In this document: positions 8,170 through 17,056 of the stretch, one piece after another
Numbering within the stretch: position 1 is the first letter of the stretch
How the letters are laid out: the number at the start of each line of letters is the position of its first letter
Program-made: the position numbers and the translations under genes
The notes under the pieces: generated by a model
Databases searched by the model: none
What the model was told of the DNA's origin: nothing
The model's input: only the letters and a program-made list of their open reading frames with translations
NCBI GenBank assembly: GCA_964478425.1
Contig: CAYZIB010000008.1
Location: forward strand, 1 to 56,407
Source of the DNA: CAYZIB01 sp964478425
GTDB lineage: Bacteria > Bacillota_I > Bacilli_A > Acholeplasmatales > WRBM01
Reading direction: 5' to 3'
Length of the DNA: 56,407 bases

Positions 8170-10155
8170 TTGAATTTAAATAATAGATTAATATTTTTAA
8201 AATATAAAATAAAAAAATCTATTTCCAAATTTTTAGATTTAGATTTAAGTTATAAAATATCATATATTATTTTTGGATTTAAAAAGATATTAGATAAACA
8301 GTATTTTATTGGTTTATTTTATTTAATATTTGAAATATTATATATATTATTTTTTTTAAAATACGGCATATTCAATATAAAAAAATTATATACTTTAGGA
8401 ACAAATCCTCCATCATGGAATATTACAATAGATGGATTTTATGATTTTAAATTTAACGATAATTCGATAATGATATTAATTTATGGCTTATTTACAATAT
8501 TATCAGTTTTATTATTTTTTTATATATGGCATAAAAATAACAATAGTATATATACAAATTATAGAATTAAAAATTATAAAAAATACGACTATTATTTTAA
8601 TGAATTAATAAGTTTTTATGATAATAAATCAATTAATAATGATGAAAGTTTAAATAAAATAATTAAAATTAAAAAAAATGATATTGAAAATATTTTATCT
8701 AAAATGAATTGTAAAAGTAGATATATCAAAAATTTAATATATGAAAGTATAATCATTCAATATAATAAAATAAATAATTCAAAAATATTTTTCAATTATA
8801 AAATTGAAAACAATTTATTATATGGAAAAAATAATTTATATAGTAAAAAAATTCATGATTTTGATCTTTTAATATTTTTTTATAGTTCATATTTTAAAAT
8901 GAAAAAATATTATGATGATATAATTAATTATTGCATAAATAATAAAATTGTAAATAAAAGTAAATATTTAAAAAACAAATTAATTCTTTATTTTTTAAAT
9001 ACATATAATTTAGATATTAAAGATGCTAATAAAATCTATTTATTATTAAAAAAAAATCAAAATAATAATTTTAATCAAAATGATATTAAAAATATAATTA
9101 AAAAAATAAAAATTAATAAAAATAATTATATGATGAAATTTTCAAATAAATATTATCCCTACTATAATACATTAAAAGATGAAATAAAATTATTATTAGA
9201 TAAAAAATTTTATATTCTTATCCTTTTTTTTCCTATATTAGGTATTTTAATATTTACAATTATTCCAATGCTTTTTTCAATCTTTATTGCATTTACAAAT
9301 TATGGTAATGGACATATGCCACCAATGCAATTATTTAATTGGGTTGGATTTAAAAATTTTTTTACTATTTTTTTTCCTAGTGAAAACTCTATTTATAAAG
9401 GATTACCTAAAGCATTATTGAAAACAATTAATTGGACATTGATATGGGCTTTTTTTTCAACTTTCTCAAATTATTTTTTAGGTATAATAGTTGCTTTAAT
9501 GATTAATAAAAAAGGAATTAAGTTTAAAAAAATGTGGCGAACAATTTTTATATTTACAATTGCTATTCCTCAATTTATTTTGTTATTATCTGTGGGAACA
9601 TTATTAAAAGATTCTGGAGCAATTGGAACATTATTTTTTAATATTTTTAATAAAAGATTAGGATTTGGATCAATAAATAAATTTAGTAATATATTAATTA
9701 CGAAAATATTAATAATTTTAATAAATATTTGGATAGGAATTCCCTATACAATATTAATTACTACAGGAATTTTATTAAATATTCCAAACGAATTATATGA
9801 ATCAGCAAAAGTAGATGGGGCAAATTTTTTTATACAATTCAAAACAATAACAATGCCTTATATTTTATTTGTTACTGGTCCATATTTAATAACCCAATTT
9901 ATTGGAAATATAAATAATTTTAATATAATATATTTTTTAACTGGTGGGAATCCAAGCTTAAGTGGAGATGGATTATTAGGATTAGGACAAACAGACTTAT
10001 TGATTACATTTTTATATAAAATAATTACATCAAATGAAAATCCTCAATATGGAATTGCAAGTAGTATTGGAATAATAATATTTATTATTTGTTCAATATT
10101 ATCTCTTATTTTATTTAAAAAATTTAAATTATTTAAGGAGGATACAATAATATGA
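8170..10155 (+). CDS. Sugar ABC transporter permease, MalF-like, with large cytoplasmic insertion
   Basis: A 661-residue MalF-type permease. Residues ~40-115 form two membrane helices around an outside loop with TLGTNPP, as in Bacilli MalF. Then come about 220 Lys/Asn/Tyr-rich residues, predicted cytoplasmic, in place of the usual short linker. The remaining helices begin at FYILILFFPILGILIF, followed by AFTNYGNGH and the EAA-type loop (YESAKVDGANFFIQFKTITM) that contacts the ATPase. A TTG nine bases before this one lies directly against GGAG, so this TTG is the better start. It overlaps the next permease by four bases. The insertion is the odd part. Confidence 0.85.
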   Translation: MNLNNRLIFLKYKIKKSISKFLDLDLSYKISYIIFGFKKILDKQYFIGLFYLIFEILYILFFLKYGIFNIKKLYTLGTNPPSWNITIDGFYDFKFNDNSIMILIYGLFTILSVLLFFYIWHKNNNSIYTNYRIKNYKKYDYYFNELISFYDNKSINNDESLNKIIKIKKNDIENILSKMNCKSRYIKNLIYESIIIQYNKINNSKIFFNYKIENNLLYGKNNLYSKKIHDFDLLIFFYSSYFKMKKYYDDIINYCINNKIVNKSKYLKNKLILYFLNTYNLDIKDANKIYLLLKKNQNNNFNQNDIKNIIKKIKINKNNYMMKFSNKYYPYYNTLKDEIKLLLDKKFYILILFFPILGILIFTIIPMLFSIFIAFTNYGNGHMPPMQLFNWVGFKNFFTIFFPSENSIYKGLPKALLKTINWTLIWAFFSTFSNYFLGIIVALMINKKGIKFKKMWRTIFIFTIAIPQFILLLSVGTLLKDSGAIGTLFFNIFNKRLGFGSINKFSNILITKILIILINIWIGIPYTILITTGILLNIPNELYESAKVDGANFFIQFKTITMPYILFVTGPYLITQFIGNINNFNIIYFLTGGNPSLSGDGLLGLGQTDLLITFLYKIITSNENPQYGIASSIGIIIFIICSILSLILFKKFKLFKEDTII

Positions 10156-11039
10156 TTAGGAAAATCAAATTAAATATTAGTAATATTATTATTTATTGTA
10201 TATTAATAATATTATCAATTGTTTGGTTATTACCGATAATATGGCTTGTTTTACAAGCATTTGGAAGAGGCGGAATTGAATTAAGAGCAAAATTGATTCC
10301 TGATGAATTTAGTATTGATAATTTTTTATATTTATTTAATATTAAAAAATATAATCTTGCTCAAATAAATATGTATGATGGTTTGTTTTTAAAATGGTTT
10401 AAAAATACATTAATTATATCTATTTTTTCATGTATTATATCATCAATATTCATGTTAGAAACTGCATACGCATTTTCAAGATTTAACTTTAAGAATAAAA
10501 TAAAATTAATGAAATTTAATCTTATTTTAGGATTATTTCCGAATTTTTTAGGAATGATAATCTTATATTGGATAATAAAAGAAGTTTTTCATTTAGAAGG
10601 CAACTACATTGCTTTGATTTTCATTTATTCAGGTGCAGCAGGAGGAAGTTATTATGTCGTTAAGGGTTATTTTGATACAATTAGTAAAGATATTGATGAA
10701 GCAGCAATGATAGATGGAGCAAGTAAAAAAGATATTTTTTTAAAAATTATCTTACCGTTATCTAAACCAATTATGATTTATACAATATTAATAAGTTTTA
10801 TTGCTCCATGGGGAGAATATATTATTTCTTCCTATATAATAGGTTTTCAAAATATTAATGATTGGACTGTCGCAATTGGATTATATAAATTTATATTAGG
10901 AGACCAAGATGTTGTAATGTCTTATTATAATCAATTTGCATGTGGAGCTTTAATTGTTTCTTTTCCTATTACAATCCTTTTTTTAAGATTATCAAAATAT
11001 TATGTAGAAGGTATAACAGGAGGTGCAATAAAAGGATAA
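10152..11039 (+). CDS. Sugar ABC transporter permease, MalG-like
   Basis: A 295-residue inner partner permease with six helices and the EAA loop DEAAMIDGASKKDIFLKIIL about 100 residues from the C-terminus. The final stretch ending in EGITGGAIKG is typical of MalG-type proteins. AAGGAGG lies 10 bases upstream within malF, and the ATGA overlap implies coupling. No MalK/MsmX ATPase gene is in the operon or window, so the transporter presumably uses a shared ATPase encoded elsewhere, as known for several Bacillota. Confidence 0.88.
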   Translation: MIRKIKLNISNIIIYCILIILSIVWLLPIIWLVLQAFGRGGIELRAKLIPDEFSIDNFLYLFNIKKYNLAQINMYDGLFLKWFKNTLIISIFSCIISSIFMLETAYAFSRFNFKNKIKLMKFNLILGLFPNFLGMIILYWIIKEVFHLEGNYIALIFIYSGAAGGSYYVVKGYFDTISKDIDEAAMIDGASKKDIFLKIILPLSKPIMIYTILISFIAPWGEYIISSYIIGFQNINDWTVAIGLYKFILGDQDVVMSYYNQFACGALIVSFPITILFLRLSKYYVEGITGGAIKG

Positions 11040-11041
11040 AT

Positions 11042-12529
11042 ATGATAGATAAAAGAAAATCTGGAGTTTTATTGCATATAACAAGTTTATATTCTAATGA
11101 TTTAATAGGTACATTAGGTAAAAGTGCATATGAATTTATTGATTGGTTAAAATTATGTGGATTTAGTATATGGCAAATTTTACCGTTATCAATTACTGGA
11201 TATGGAAATTCTCCATATCAATCAATTTCTTCTATTGCTTTAAATTATTATTTGATTGATTTTGATATATTAAAAGAAAAAAAATTATTAGAAGAAAAAG
11301 ATTATTCTTATTTTAAAAAAATGAAAAATAAAAGCTGTGATTATGAAAAATTATTTTTAAATAAAATTCCGATATTAAAAAAAGCATTTAATAATTTTAA
11401 AAAAAATAATAAATTTATAACTTTTGAGCAAAATGGAGTATATAAGGACTTTGCGGTTTTTATGACTTTAAAAGTTTTAAATAATTATAAACCATTTTAT
11501 GAGTGGGAAAAAAATAAAATTTATAATAAACATTTAGTAGAAAGTATAATTAAAAAATATCCTGATGAGTATTTATTTTGGGTATGGACACAATTTGAGT
11601 TTTTAAATCAATGGAATAAATTACATTCTTATGCTAAAAAAAATAATATTATAATTATCGGAGATATTCCATTATATGTAGCTCATGATAGTGTTGAGGT
11701 GTGGAAAAACAAGGAATTATTTATGTTTTCTGATTCAAAGTTAAAATATGTAGCAGGATGTCCTCCAGATGATTTTTCTAAAGAAGGACAATTATGGGGA
11801 AATCCTGTATATGATTGGGAATATCATAAAAAAAATAATTATAAATGGTGGGATAATCGAATTAATTATATGTTTTTATTATATGATTATATAAGAATTG
11901 ACCATTTTAGAGGTTTTGATAGATTTTATGCAATTGATTATGATAGTAAAACAGCAAAAAATGGAATATGGTTAGATGGACCAAAATTTGATTTTTTTAA
12001 GGATAAAACTAAACTAAATATTATTGCAGAAGATCTTGGATTTATAGACTATGGAGTAAAAAAATTAATGGATAGTACTAAATATCCTGGAATGAAAATT
12101 TTACAATTTGCTTTTGATGGAATTTGTAATAATGAACATAAACCATCAAATATAAGTAAAAATAATGTGATATATACTGGAACTCATGACAATCAAACTT
12201 TAAAATCTTATATAAAAAACTTAGATGAAAATAAATTTATAATATTTAAGAAGGATTTAAATGATGAGTGTATAAAATTTAATGTAAAACCTAATTTTAA
12301 TTCTATTAAGAATATTATTGATACTATTATTTTATTAAGTTTAGCATCTAGTGCATATTTTGTAATTTTTCCTTTACAAGATTTATTATATTTAGATGAT
12401 AATTTTAGAATGAATATTCCATCTACTATATCAAATAATAATTGGAAATTCAGAATAACTAAAAAAGATTTATCAATTTCTTTAGCAAAAAATCTGAATA
12501 AATTAAATAAAATGTATAATAGAATTTAA
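11042..12529 (+). CDS. malQ: 4-alpha-glucanotransferase (amylomaltase, GH77)
   Basis: It transfers alpha-1,4-glucan segments between malto-oligosaccharides in the cytoplasm. The 495-residue length is normal. GH77 landmarks are SGVLLHITSLYS at the N-terminus, PLSITGYGNSPYQS, the nucleophile region RIDHFRGFDRFY, the acid/base Glu in IAEDLGF and the third Asp in YTGTHDNQT. A longer frame opens inside malG, but the family N-terminus and the AAAGGAT site favour this ATG, which follows the malG stop by two bases. Its place in the operon supports uptake and processing of maltodextrins. No maltodextrin phosphorylase gene is adjacent. Confidence 0.93.
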   Translation: MIDKRKSGVLLHITSLYSNDLIGTLGKSAYEFIDWLKLCGFSIWQILPLSITGYGNSPYQSISSIALNYYLIDFDILKEKKLLEEKDYSYFKKMKNKSCDYEKLFLNKIPILKKAFNNFKKNNKFITFEQNGVYKDFAVFMTLKVLNNYKPFYEWEKNKIYNKHLVESIIKKYPDEYLFWVWTQFEFLNQWNKLHSYAKKNNIIIIGDIPLYVAHDSVEVWKNKELFMFSDSKLKYVAGCPPDDFSKEGQLWGNPVYDWEYHKKNNYKWWDNRINYMFLLYDYIRIDHFRGFDRFYAIDYDSKTAKNGIWLDGPKFDFFKDKTKLNIIAEDLGFIDYGVKKLMDSTKYPGMKILQFAFDGICNNEHKPSNISKNNVIYTGTHDNQTLKSYIKNLDENKFIIFKKDLNDECIKFNVKPNFNSIKNIIDTIILLSLASSAYFVIFPLQDLLYLDDNFRMNIPSTISNNNWKFRITKKDLSISLAKNLNKLNKMYNRI

Positions 12530-12534
12530 TATTG

Positions 12535-12543
12535 TGATATAAT
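12535..12543 (+). promoter_or_regulatory. Extended -10 promoter
   Basis: TGATATAAT lies 15 bases before the start of the next membrane gene and would give a leader just long enough for its GGTGG ribosome site. Confidence 0.5.
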
Positions 12544-12558
12544 TATTATGGTGGTTAT

Positions 12559-13101
12559 ATGAAAGAATTAAAAAAAATTTTAACTATATCAAAAATATTT
12601 AATGTTATATCAAAAATATTATATGTTATGACTAAAATAAGTTTTTGGTTATTTAGTTTTGTATTATTAATGTTTGTTTTTAGTGATAAAATGGTAGATA
12701 ACAATGGAATTTCATTAAAAAAATATATTATTGATAATGCTAATTTAGAAGAACATGTTATTTATTATGTTTTAATTGTAATGATTGTTATTTCAATATT
12801 TGAAGCTATATGTTTTAAATCAATTAATAATTATTTAGAAAAAGAATTAGAAGAAGGGACAATATTTAGTATAGATGGATCAAAATATCTTTTTAAAACA
12901 GGAATAAAGATTATTGTTTTAAATTTGTCTTGTATAATTATAAATGAACTTATAAAACAATTAATTGAATTGATTTATGATAAAGATATAGAAATTTTAA
13001 TTAATAATTCCACTTTCATTTATCTTGGTTTTATATTTATATTATTTTCAAGTGTATTTAAATGTGGTTATGAATTAATAAATGAAAATAAAAATTTATA
13101 G
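12559..13101 (+). CDS. Membrane protein, possibly DUF2975-like
   Basis: A 180-residue protein with four predicted membrane helices: about residues 25-45, 70-90, 110-130 and 150-170. The linker between helices two and three (EKELEEGTIFSIDGSKYLFKT) resembles the DUF2975 pattern in which a 'PF/IFS' turn precedes an amphipathic helix. The match is weak and function is unknown. DUF2975 genes often sit with an HTH regulator; none is here. It has its own promoter and terminator. Confidence 0.5.
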   Translation: MKELKKILTISKIFNVISKILYVMTKISFWLFSFVLLMFVFSDKMVDNNGISLKKYIIDNANLEEHVIYYVLIVMIVISIFEAICFKSINNYLEKELEEGTIFSIDGSKYLFKTGIKIIVLNLSCIIINELIKQLIELIYDKDIEILINNSTFIYLGFIFILFSSVFKCGYELINENKNL

Positions 13102-13124
13102 TTGGTTTTACCAACTATTTTTTA
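13098..13124 (+). terminator. Terminator after the DUF2975-like gene
   Basis: AGTTGG and CCAACT form a hairpin with a 5-base loop that begins at the stop codon and is followed by a T-rich tail. Confidence 0.75.
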
Positions 13125-13157
13125 TTAAATGAAAATGTTTTCGATTATTTAATTATA

Positions 13158-13185
13158 TTGAAAAAAGATTATAAAAGAGTATAAT
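13158..13185 (+). promoter_or_regulatory. Promoter of the antiporter gene
   Basis: TTGAAA, a 16-base spacer and TATAAT. Just upstream, 13130-13143 is a short palindrome (GAAAA-TG-TTTTC) that resembles cre except for its TG centre. Confidence 0.65.
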
Positions 13186-13211
13186 AAAAAAATTGCAAAG
13201 AGGTGTTATTT

Positions 13212-14468
13212 ATGTATTTGTTAATAATAATTGCAGTTTTTATGATTGTTGGATTATTATCAACTAGATTAATGAAAATTTTTAATTTACCAAATATTAC
13301 AGGGTATTTATTAGCTGGATTATTATGTGGTCCAACTATGGTTTATTTTTTTAATAATTTTACACATATTTTTCCAGAAGGACTTGTTAATGGATATGAT
13401 GAATTAGTTCAAAGTTTAAGTGTTATAACAAGTGTTGCTTTAGGTTTTATTGCATTATCAATAGGAGTAGAATTTAAAATATCAAATATTAAAGAAATTG
13501 GTAAAAGAATTATAGTTGTTACATTTTGTCAATGTTTATTTGCAGTTATAATTGTAGATGTTGTATTATTAATTTTTGCTTTAATAACTGATATGAGTAT
13601 TGGTGTTGCATTAACATTAGGAGCAATTGCAAGTGCAACAGCACCAGCTGCTACATTACTTGTAGTAAGACAATATAAAGCTAAAGGGCCATTAGTTAAT
13701 ACTTTACTTCCAGTTGTAGCATTAGATGATGCTATTGGTTTAATTATTTTTTCAATATCATATGCTATAGCAAAAGTAATAATAAGTGGCGAAAGTATAA
13801 CAATTTTTGCAGTTTTAATTAATCCGTTAATTGAAATTAGTGCATCAATTTTACTTGGTTTTATTTGTGGAGTTGTTGTAACATTAATATCAAAATATTT
13901 TTTATCAAGAGCAAACAATATGATTTTATTAGTAGCTTTTACGTTTTTATGTGTTGGAATTTCTCAAATGTCATTTGAAATTGGTGTAGTTGATATATCA
14001 TTTTCTCCATTATTAGTATGTATGATGTTAGGTGCAACCTATACTAATTTAAAACCAGATTGTGAAAGATTCTTACATAGAGTTGATGAATTTACTCCAC
14101 CATTATTTTTATTGTTTTTTGTTATAAGTGGCGCTGATATGGATATTACAATTATTCCAACTGTAGGATTAATCGGAATTTTATATATTGTTTCAAGATC
14201 AATTGGTAAAGTTTTAGGTTCATATGTTGGTTGTAAAATGGTTAAAACAGAAGAAAGTGTTGCTAAATATTTAGGATTTACATTATTGCCACAAGCAGGG
14301 GTTGCAATTGGTATGGCAAATATAGCAAGAGAAGGACTTGGAGAATTAGGATTAAAAATATATACTGTAGTTTTATTTTCTACATTTGTATATGAAATAT
14401 TTGGTCCGCTTTTAACAAAATGGGCATTAACTAAAGCACATGAGATTAACCCATTAGAAAATAATTAA
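13212..14468 (+). CDS. Cation:proton antiporter, CPA2 family (KefB/NapA-like)
   Basis: A 418-residue membrane protein with 12 or so helices that exchanges Na+ or K+ for protons. Family signs are LPNITGYLLAGLLCGP near residue 30, ALSIGVEFK, the repeated Gly/Ala-rich helices and the buried acidic motif VALDDAIG around residue 175, where two adjacent Asp are typical of electrogenic CPA2 members. No C-terminal RCK/TrkA-N domain is present, so it is the short form. A GTG nine bases earlier falls inside the AAGAGGTG ribosome site, so this ATG is the start. Ion specificity cannot be decided. Confidence 0.85.
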   Translation: MYLLIIIAVFMIVGLLSTRLMKIFNLPNITGYLLAGLLCGPTMVYFFNNFTHIFPEGLVNGYDELVQSLSVITSVALGFIALSIGVEFKISNIKEIGKRIIVVTFCQCLFAVIIVDVVLLIFALITDMSIGVALTLGAIASATAPAATLLVVRQYKAKGPLVNTLLPVVALDDAIGLIIFSISYAIAKVIISGESITIFAVLINPLIEISASILLGFICGVVVTLISKYFLSRANNMILLVAFTFLCVGISQMSFEIGVVDISFSPLLVCMMLGATYTNLKPDCERFLHRVDEFTPPLFLLFFVISGADMDITIIPTVGLIGILYIVSRSIGKVLGSYVGCKMVKTEESVAKYLGFTLLPQAGVAIGMANIAREGLGELGLKIYTVVLFSTFVYEIFGPLLTKWALTKAHEINPLENN

Positions 14469-14471
14469 AAG

Positions 14472-14498
14472 AAGTTTCTATTTTTAGAAACTTTTTTT
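14472..14498 (+). terminator. Terminator of the antiporter gene
   Basis: AAGTTTCTA pairs with TAGAAACTT, followed by a T run. Confidence 0.88.
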
Positions 14499-14506
14499 TA
14501 TTTATG

Positions 14507-14515
14507 TGTTAAAAT
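14507..14515 (+). promoter_or_regulatory. Extended -10 of the serine ammonia-lyase gene
   Basis: TG, one base and TAAAAT lie 24 bases before the start codon. Confidence 0.45.
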
Positions 14516-14538
14516 ATCTATATAGAAAGGTGAATATT

Positions 14539-15720
14539 ATGGAATCAATAAAATCAATATTTAAAATTGGTAATGGACCATCAAGTTCTCATACAATGGG
14601 GCCACAAAAAGCTTCAGCAATTTTTTTATCAAAAAATAAAGATGCAGATAATTTTATTTGCTATTTATATGGAAGCTTAGCATTAACAGGAAAAGGGCAT
14701 TTGACAGATTATATTATAAAAAAAACCTTAGGGGAAGATAAAACTAAAATTGTTTTTGAATATGCTTTAGAATTACCTCTTCACCCAAACGGAATGAAAT
14801 TTGAAGCATATAAAAATAATAAATTAATAGATACTTGGATATGTTATTCAATCGGTGGAGGAGAATTATTATATGATAATTCAATTCATAAAGAAAAAAA
14901 AGAAGTATATCCATTTAAAAATATGAAAGAAATATTGGACTATTGTAATAAAAAAAATATTAATTTAGATGAATTTGTTTTAGAATTTGAACCAGATATT
15001 ATTCCTTATTTAAATAATGTAATTAATAATATGTTTATGACCATAGAAAATGGGTTTAAAGAAGAAGGATATTTACCAGGTAAATTAAAAATTAAAAGAA
15101 GAGCTCATGACTTATATAATAAAGCAATATCTACAAATGATTTTGATACATTAGTTTTTGCAAGTGCACTTTCAACAAGTGAAATGAATGCAAGTGGTAA
15201 TATTATATGTACAGCTCCTACATGTGGAAGTTGTGGAGTTATACCTTCAATACTTTTTTCATATTATAAAAAAAATATTTTTTCTAAAGAAAAATTAGTT
15301 AAAAGTTTGTTAATTGCGGGATTAATTGGGAATTTAATTAGAACTAATGCATCAATAAGTGGTGCGGAAGTAGGTTGCCAAGGAGAAATTGGTGCTGCAT
15401 CTAGTATGGCATCTGCAATGGATTGTTATTTAAATGGAGGAAATAATTATCAAATTGAATATGCTGCAGAAATTGGATTAGAACATTATTTAGGGATGAC
15501 TTGTGATCCTGTTATGGGTTATGTTCAAATCCCTTGTATAGAAAGAAACGCAATATCAGCAAAAAGAGCTATTGATTGTAGTAAATATGCTTTATTAAGT
15601 GATGGTAATCATTATATTAGTTTAGATAAAGTAATTGAAACTATGAAACAAACTGGTAAAGATTTAAGTAGTAAATATAAAGAAACATCACTTGGAGGTC
15701 TTGCAATTGGATGTGATTAA
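14539..15720 (+). CDS. sdaA: L-serine ammonia-lyase, iron-sulfur dependent, compact single chain
   Basis: It deaminates L-serine to pyruvate and ammonia using an oxygen-sensitive 4Fe-4S cluster. The 393-residue chain has the beta-domain signature GNGPSSSHTMGP at residues ~8-19 and the alpha domain with CTAPTCGSCGVIPS, EVGCQGEIGAASSMASAM and GMTCDPVMGYVQIPC. The N-terminus (MESIK..) and length resemble the ~400-residue form known from Bacteroides rather than the 450-residue E. coli SdaA or two-gene Bacillus enzyme. A longer frame starts 33 bases upstream, but GAAAGGTG positions this ATG. The enzyme suits an anaerobic amino-acid-using cell. Confidence 0.9.
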   Translation: MESIKSIFKIGNGPSSSHTMGPQKASAIFLSKNKDADNFICYLYGSLALTGKGHLTDYIIKKTLGEDKTKIVFEYALELPLHPNGMKFEAYKNNKLIDTWICYSIGGGELLYDNSIHKEKKEVYPFKNMKEILDYCNKKNINLDEFVLEFEPDIIPYLNNVINNMFMTIENGFKEEGYLPGKLKIKRRAHDLYNKAISTNDFDTLVFASALSTSEMNASGNIICTAPTCGSCGVIPSILFSYYKKNIFSKEKLVKSLLIAGLIGNLIRTNASISGAEVGCQGEIGAASSMASAMDCYLNGGNNYQIEYAAEIGLEHYLGMTCDPVMGYVQIPCIERNAISAKRAIDCSKYALLSDGNHYISLDKVIETMKQTGKDLSSKYKETSLGGLAIGCD

Positions 15721-16153
15721 AATTATGTTTGTTTGCCATGGGAATATATGTCGTTCTCCTATGGCTTATTTTATTATGAAAAAATTAATTAAAGATTACC
15801 ATTTAGAAAATAAAATTTATATTGATTCATCAGCAACAAGTAAAGAAGAAATAGGAAATGATATATATTATAAAGCTAAAGAAATATTGATTAAAAATAA
15901 TATTGAAGTTAATAAACATGAAGCAAAACAATTTAAATTATCTTTTTATAATGAATTTGATTATATTTATGTTATGGAAGAATATAATAAGATTAATTTG
16001 TTAAAAATAGTAAAAAAAGATAATTTAAATAAAATAAAATTATTAAATAAAAAAGGGATAGAAGATCCCTGGTACACAAATAATTTTTTAAAAGTTTATA
16101 ATGAAATATATAATAGTTTAAATAAAATATTGGATGATTTAAATTTAATTTAA
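15707..16153 (+). CDS. Low-molecular-weight protein tyrosine phosphatase
   Basis: A 148-residue phosphatase with the P-loop CHGNICRS (C-x5-R) right at the N-terminus and the general-acid motif EDPWYT near residue 125. It would dephosphorylate phosphotyrosine or arginine-phosphate; which is unknown. GGAGG lies inside the end of the serine ammonia-lyase gene, eight bases before this TTG, and the two genes overlap by 14 bases in different frames. GTG and ATG codons further on are possible starts, but they leave too little protein before the P-loop or a longer spacing. Confidence 0.85.
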   Translation: MDVIKIMFVCHGNICRSPMAYFIMKKLIKDYHLENKIYIDSSATSKEEIGNDIYYKAKEILIKNNIEVNKHEAKQFKLSFYNEFDYIYVMEEYNKINLLKIVKKDNLNKIKLLNKKGIEDPWYTNNFLKVYNEIYNSLNKILDDLNLI

Positions 16154-16875
16154 AAAGTTGTTCCTACTTTAATGATTAATTTATCTTTTTTTGATATTCC
16201 AATTTGTTCTATTATTAATAATCTACCTTTTCCTCTAATTGAAATTAAATCATTAGGTTTTAATATTAAAGATGGATTTAAAATTATTTTTTGATTAACT
16301 TTTATTAAATTATTTAAGATTAAATCTTTTGATTTGTCTCTTGAAATATTTAATACATGGGATAATATTAAGTCTAATCTTAGGCTTTGAACGGTAATAT
16401 TTTTATTTATATAATCATATTTTTTTAAAATTAATTCATCTGTTTTTTCTAGGAAGATTTTTGTATTATTGATAGAATTAAAATTTTCTAAAATATATTT
16501 TTCTATTTCTTTTGATATGGCAAAATAACATTCATCGTTATTAATGATAATATCCCCAATTCTATCTCTTTTAATACCTAAACTCATTAATGTTCCTAAA
16601 ACATTTTGATTAGTTATTGTAAGATATTTTTTATTATATATAATTTTATAAACAGAAATATTAAATTCGTTATCTAAAATTAATTCATTACCTGATTTAA
16701 TAATTGCACATTCATATTCAGAATTTATAAATCCACCAAAAAAACGAATATTTTTTTTGTTTTTTATAATTGAACTAAGTAATTCTTTTTCATTTAGATT
16801 TAAAAATTTAGTTTTAATAATTTTATTTTCATTTAAATAATTTTTATATTTATTTATTAATTCGTTTTCAGTCAT
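16150..16875 (-). CDS. ylmH: YlmH-type RNA-binding protein with S4 domain
   Basis: A 241-residue homologue of YlmH, an RNA-binding protein usually found in the division (dcw) neighbourhood and linked to rescue of stalled ribosomes. The N-terminal half has the family pattern of MxxNxxxLGTLMSLGIKRDRIGDI-like sequence, and the C-terminal S4 domain starts around residue 165 (RLDLILSHVLNISRDKS, NGxxxxN-like NNLIKVNQK). Here it is alone on the - strand, away from sepF, ylmG or divIVA. There is only a weak GTGAT ribosome site; a GTG nine bases earlier is an alternative start. Its stop overlaps that of the phosphatase by four bases. Confidence 0.82.
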   Translation of the reverse strand: MTENELINKYKNYLNENKIIKTKFLNLNEKELLSSIIKNKKNIRFFGGFINSEYECAIIKSGNELILDNEFNISVYKIIYNKKYLTITNQNVLGTLMSLGIKRDRIGDIIINNDECYFAISKEIEKYILENFNSINNTKIFLEKTDELILKKYDYINKNITVQSLRLDLILSHVLNISRDKSKDLILNNLIKVNQKIILNPSLILKPNDLISIRGKGRLLIIEQIGISKKDKLIIKVGTTF

Positions 16876-17056
16876 ATAAATCACGTATAATTAATTTAGT
16901 AATAATTAATAACCAAATTTACTATTACTCCTTTTTTTAAATTCAATTGATATATCATCATCTATTACAGATATTATAATATAAATGCACCAATTAATTA
17001 TATCATATATAATTGAAAAAAAATAAATTTGTTGTAAAATAAAAAAGAGGTGGCTT

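Noticed and set aside
10940..11041. N-terminal extension of malQ into malG.
   Set aside because: The extension has no counterpart in GH77 enzymes and overlaps coding sequence; the ATG with AAAGGAT fits the family start.
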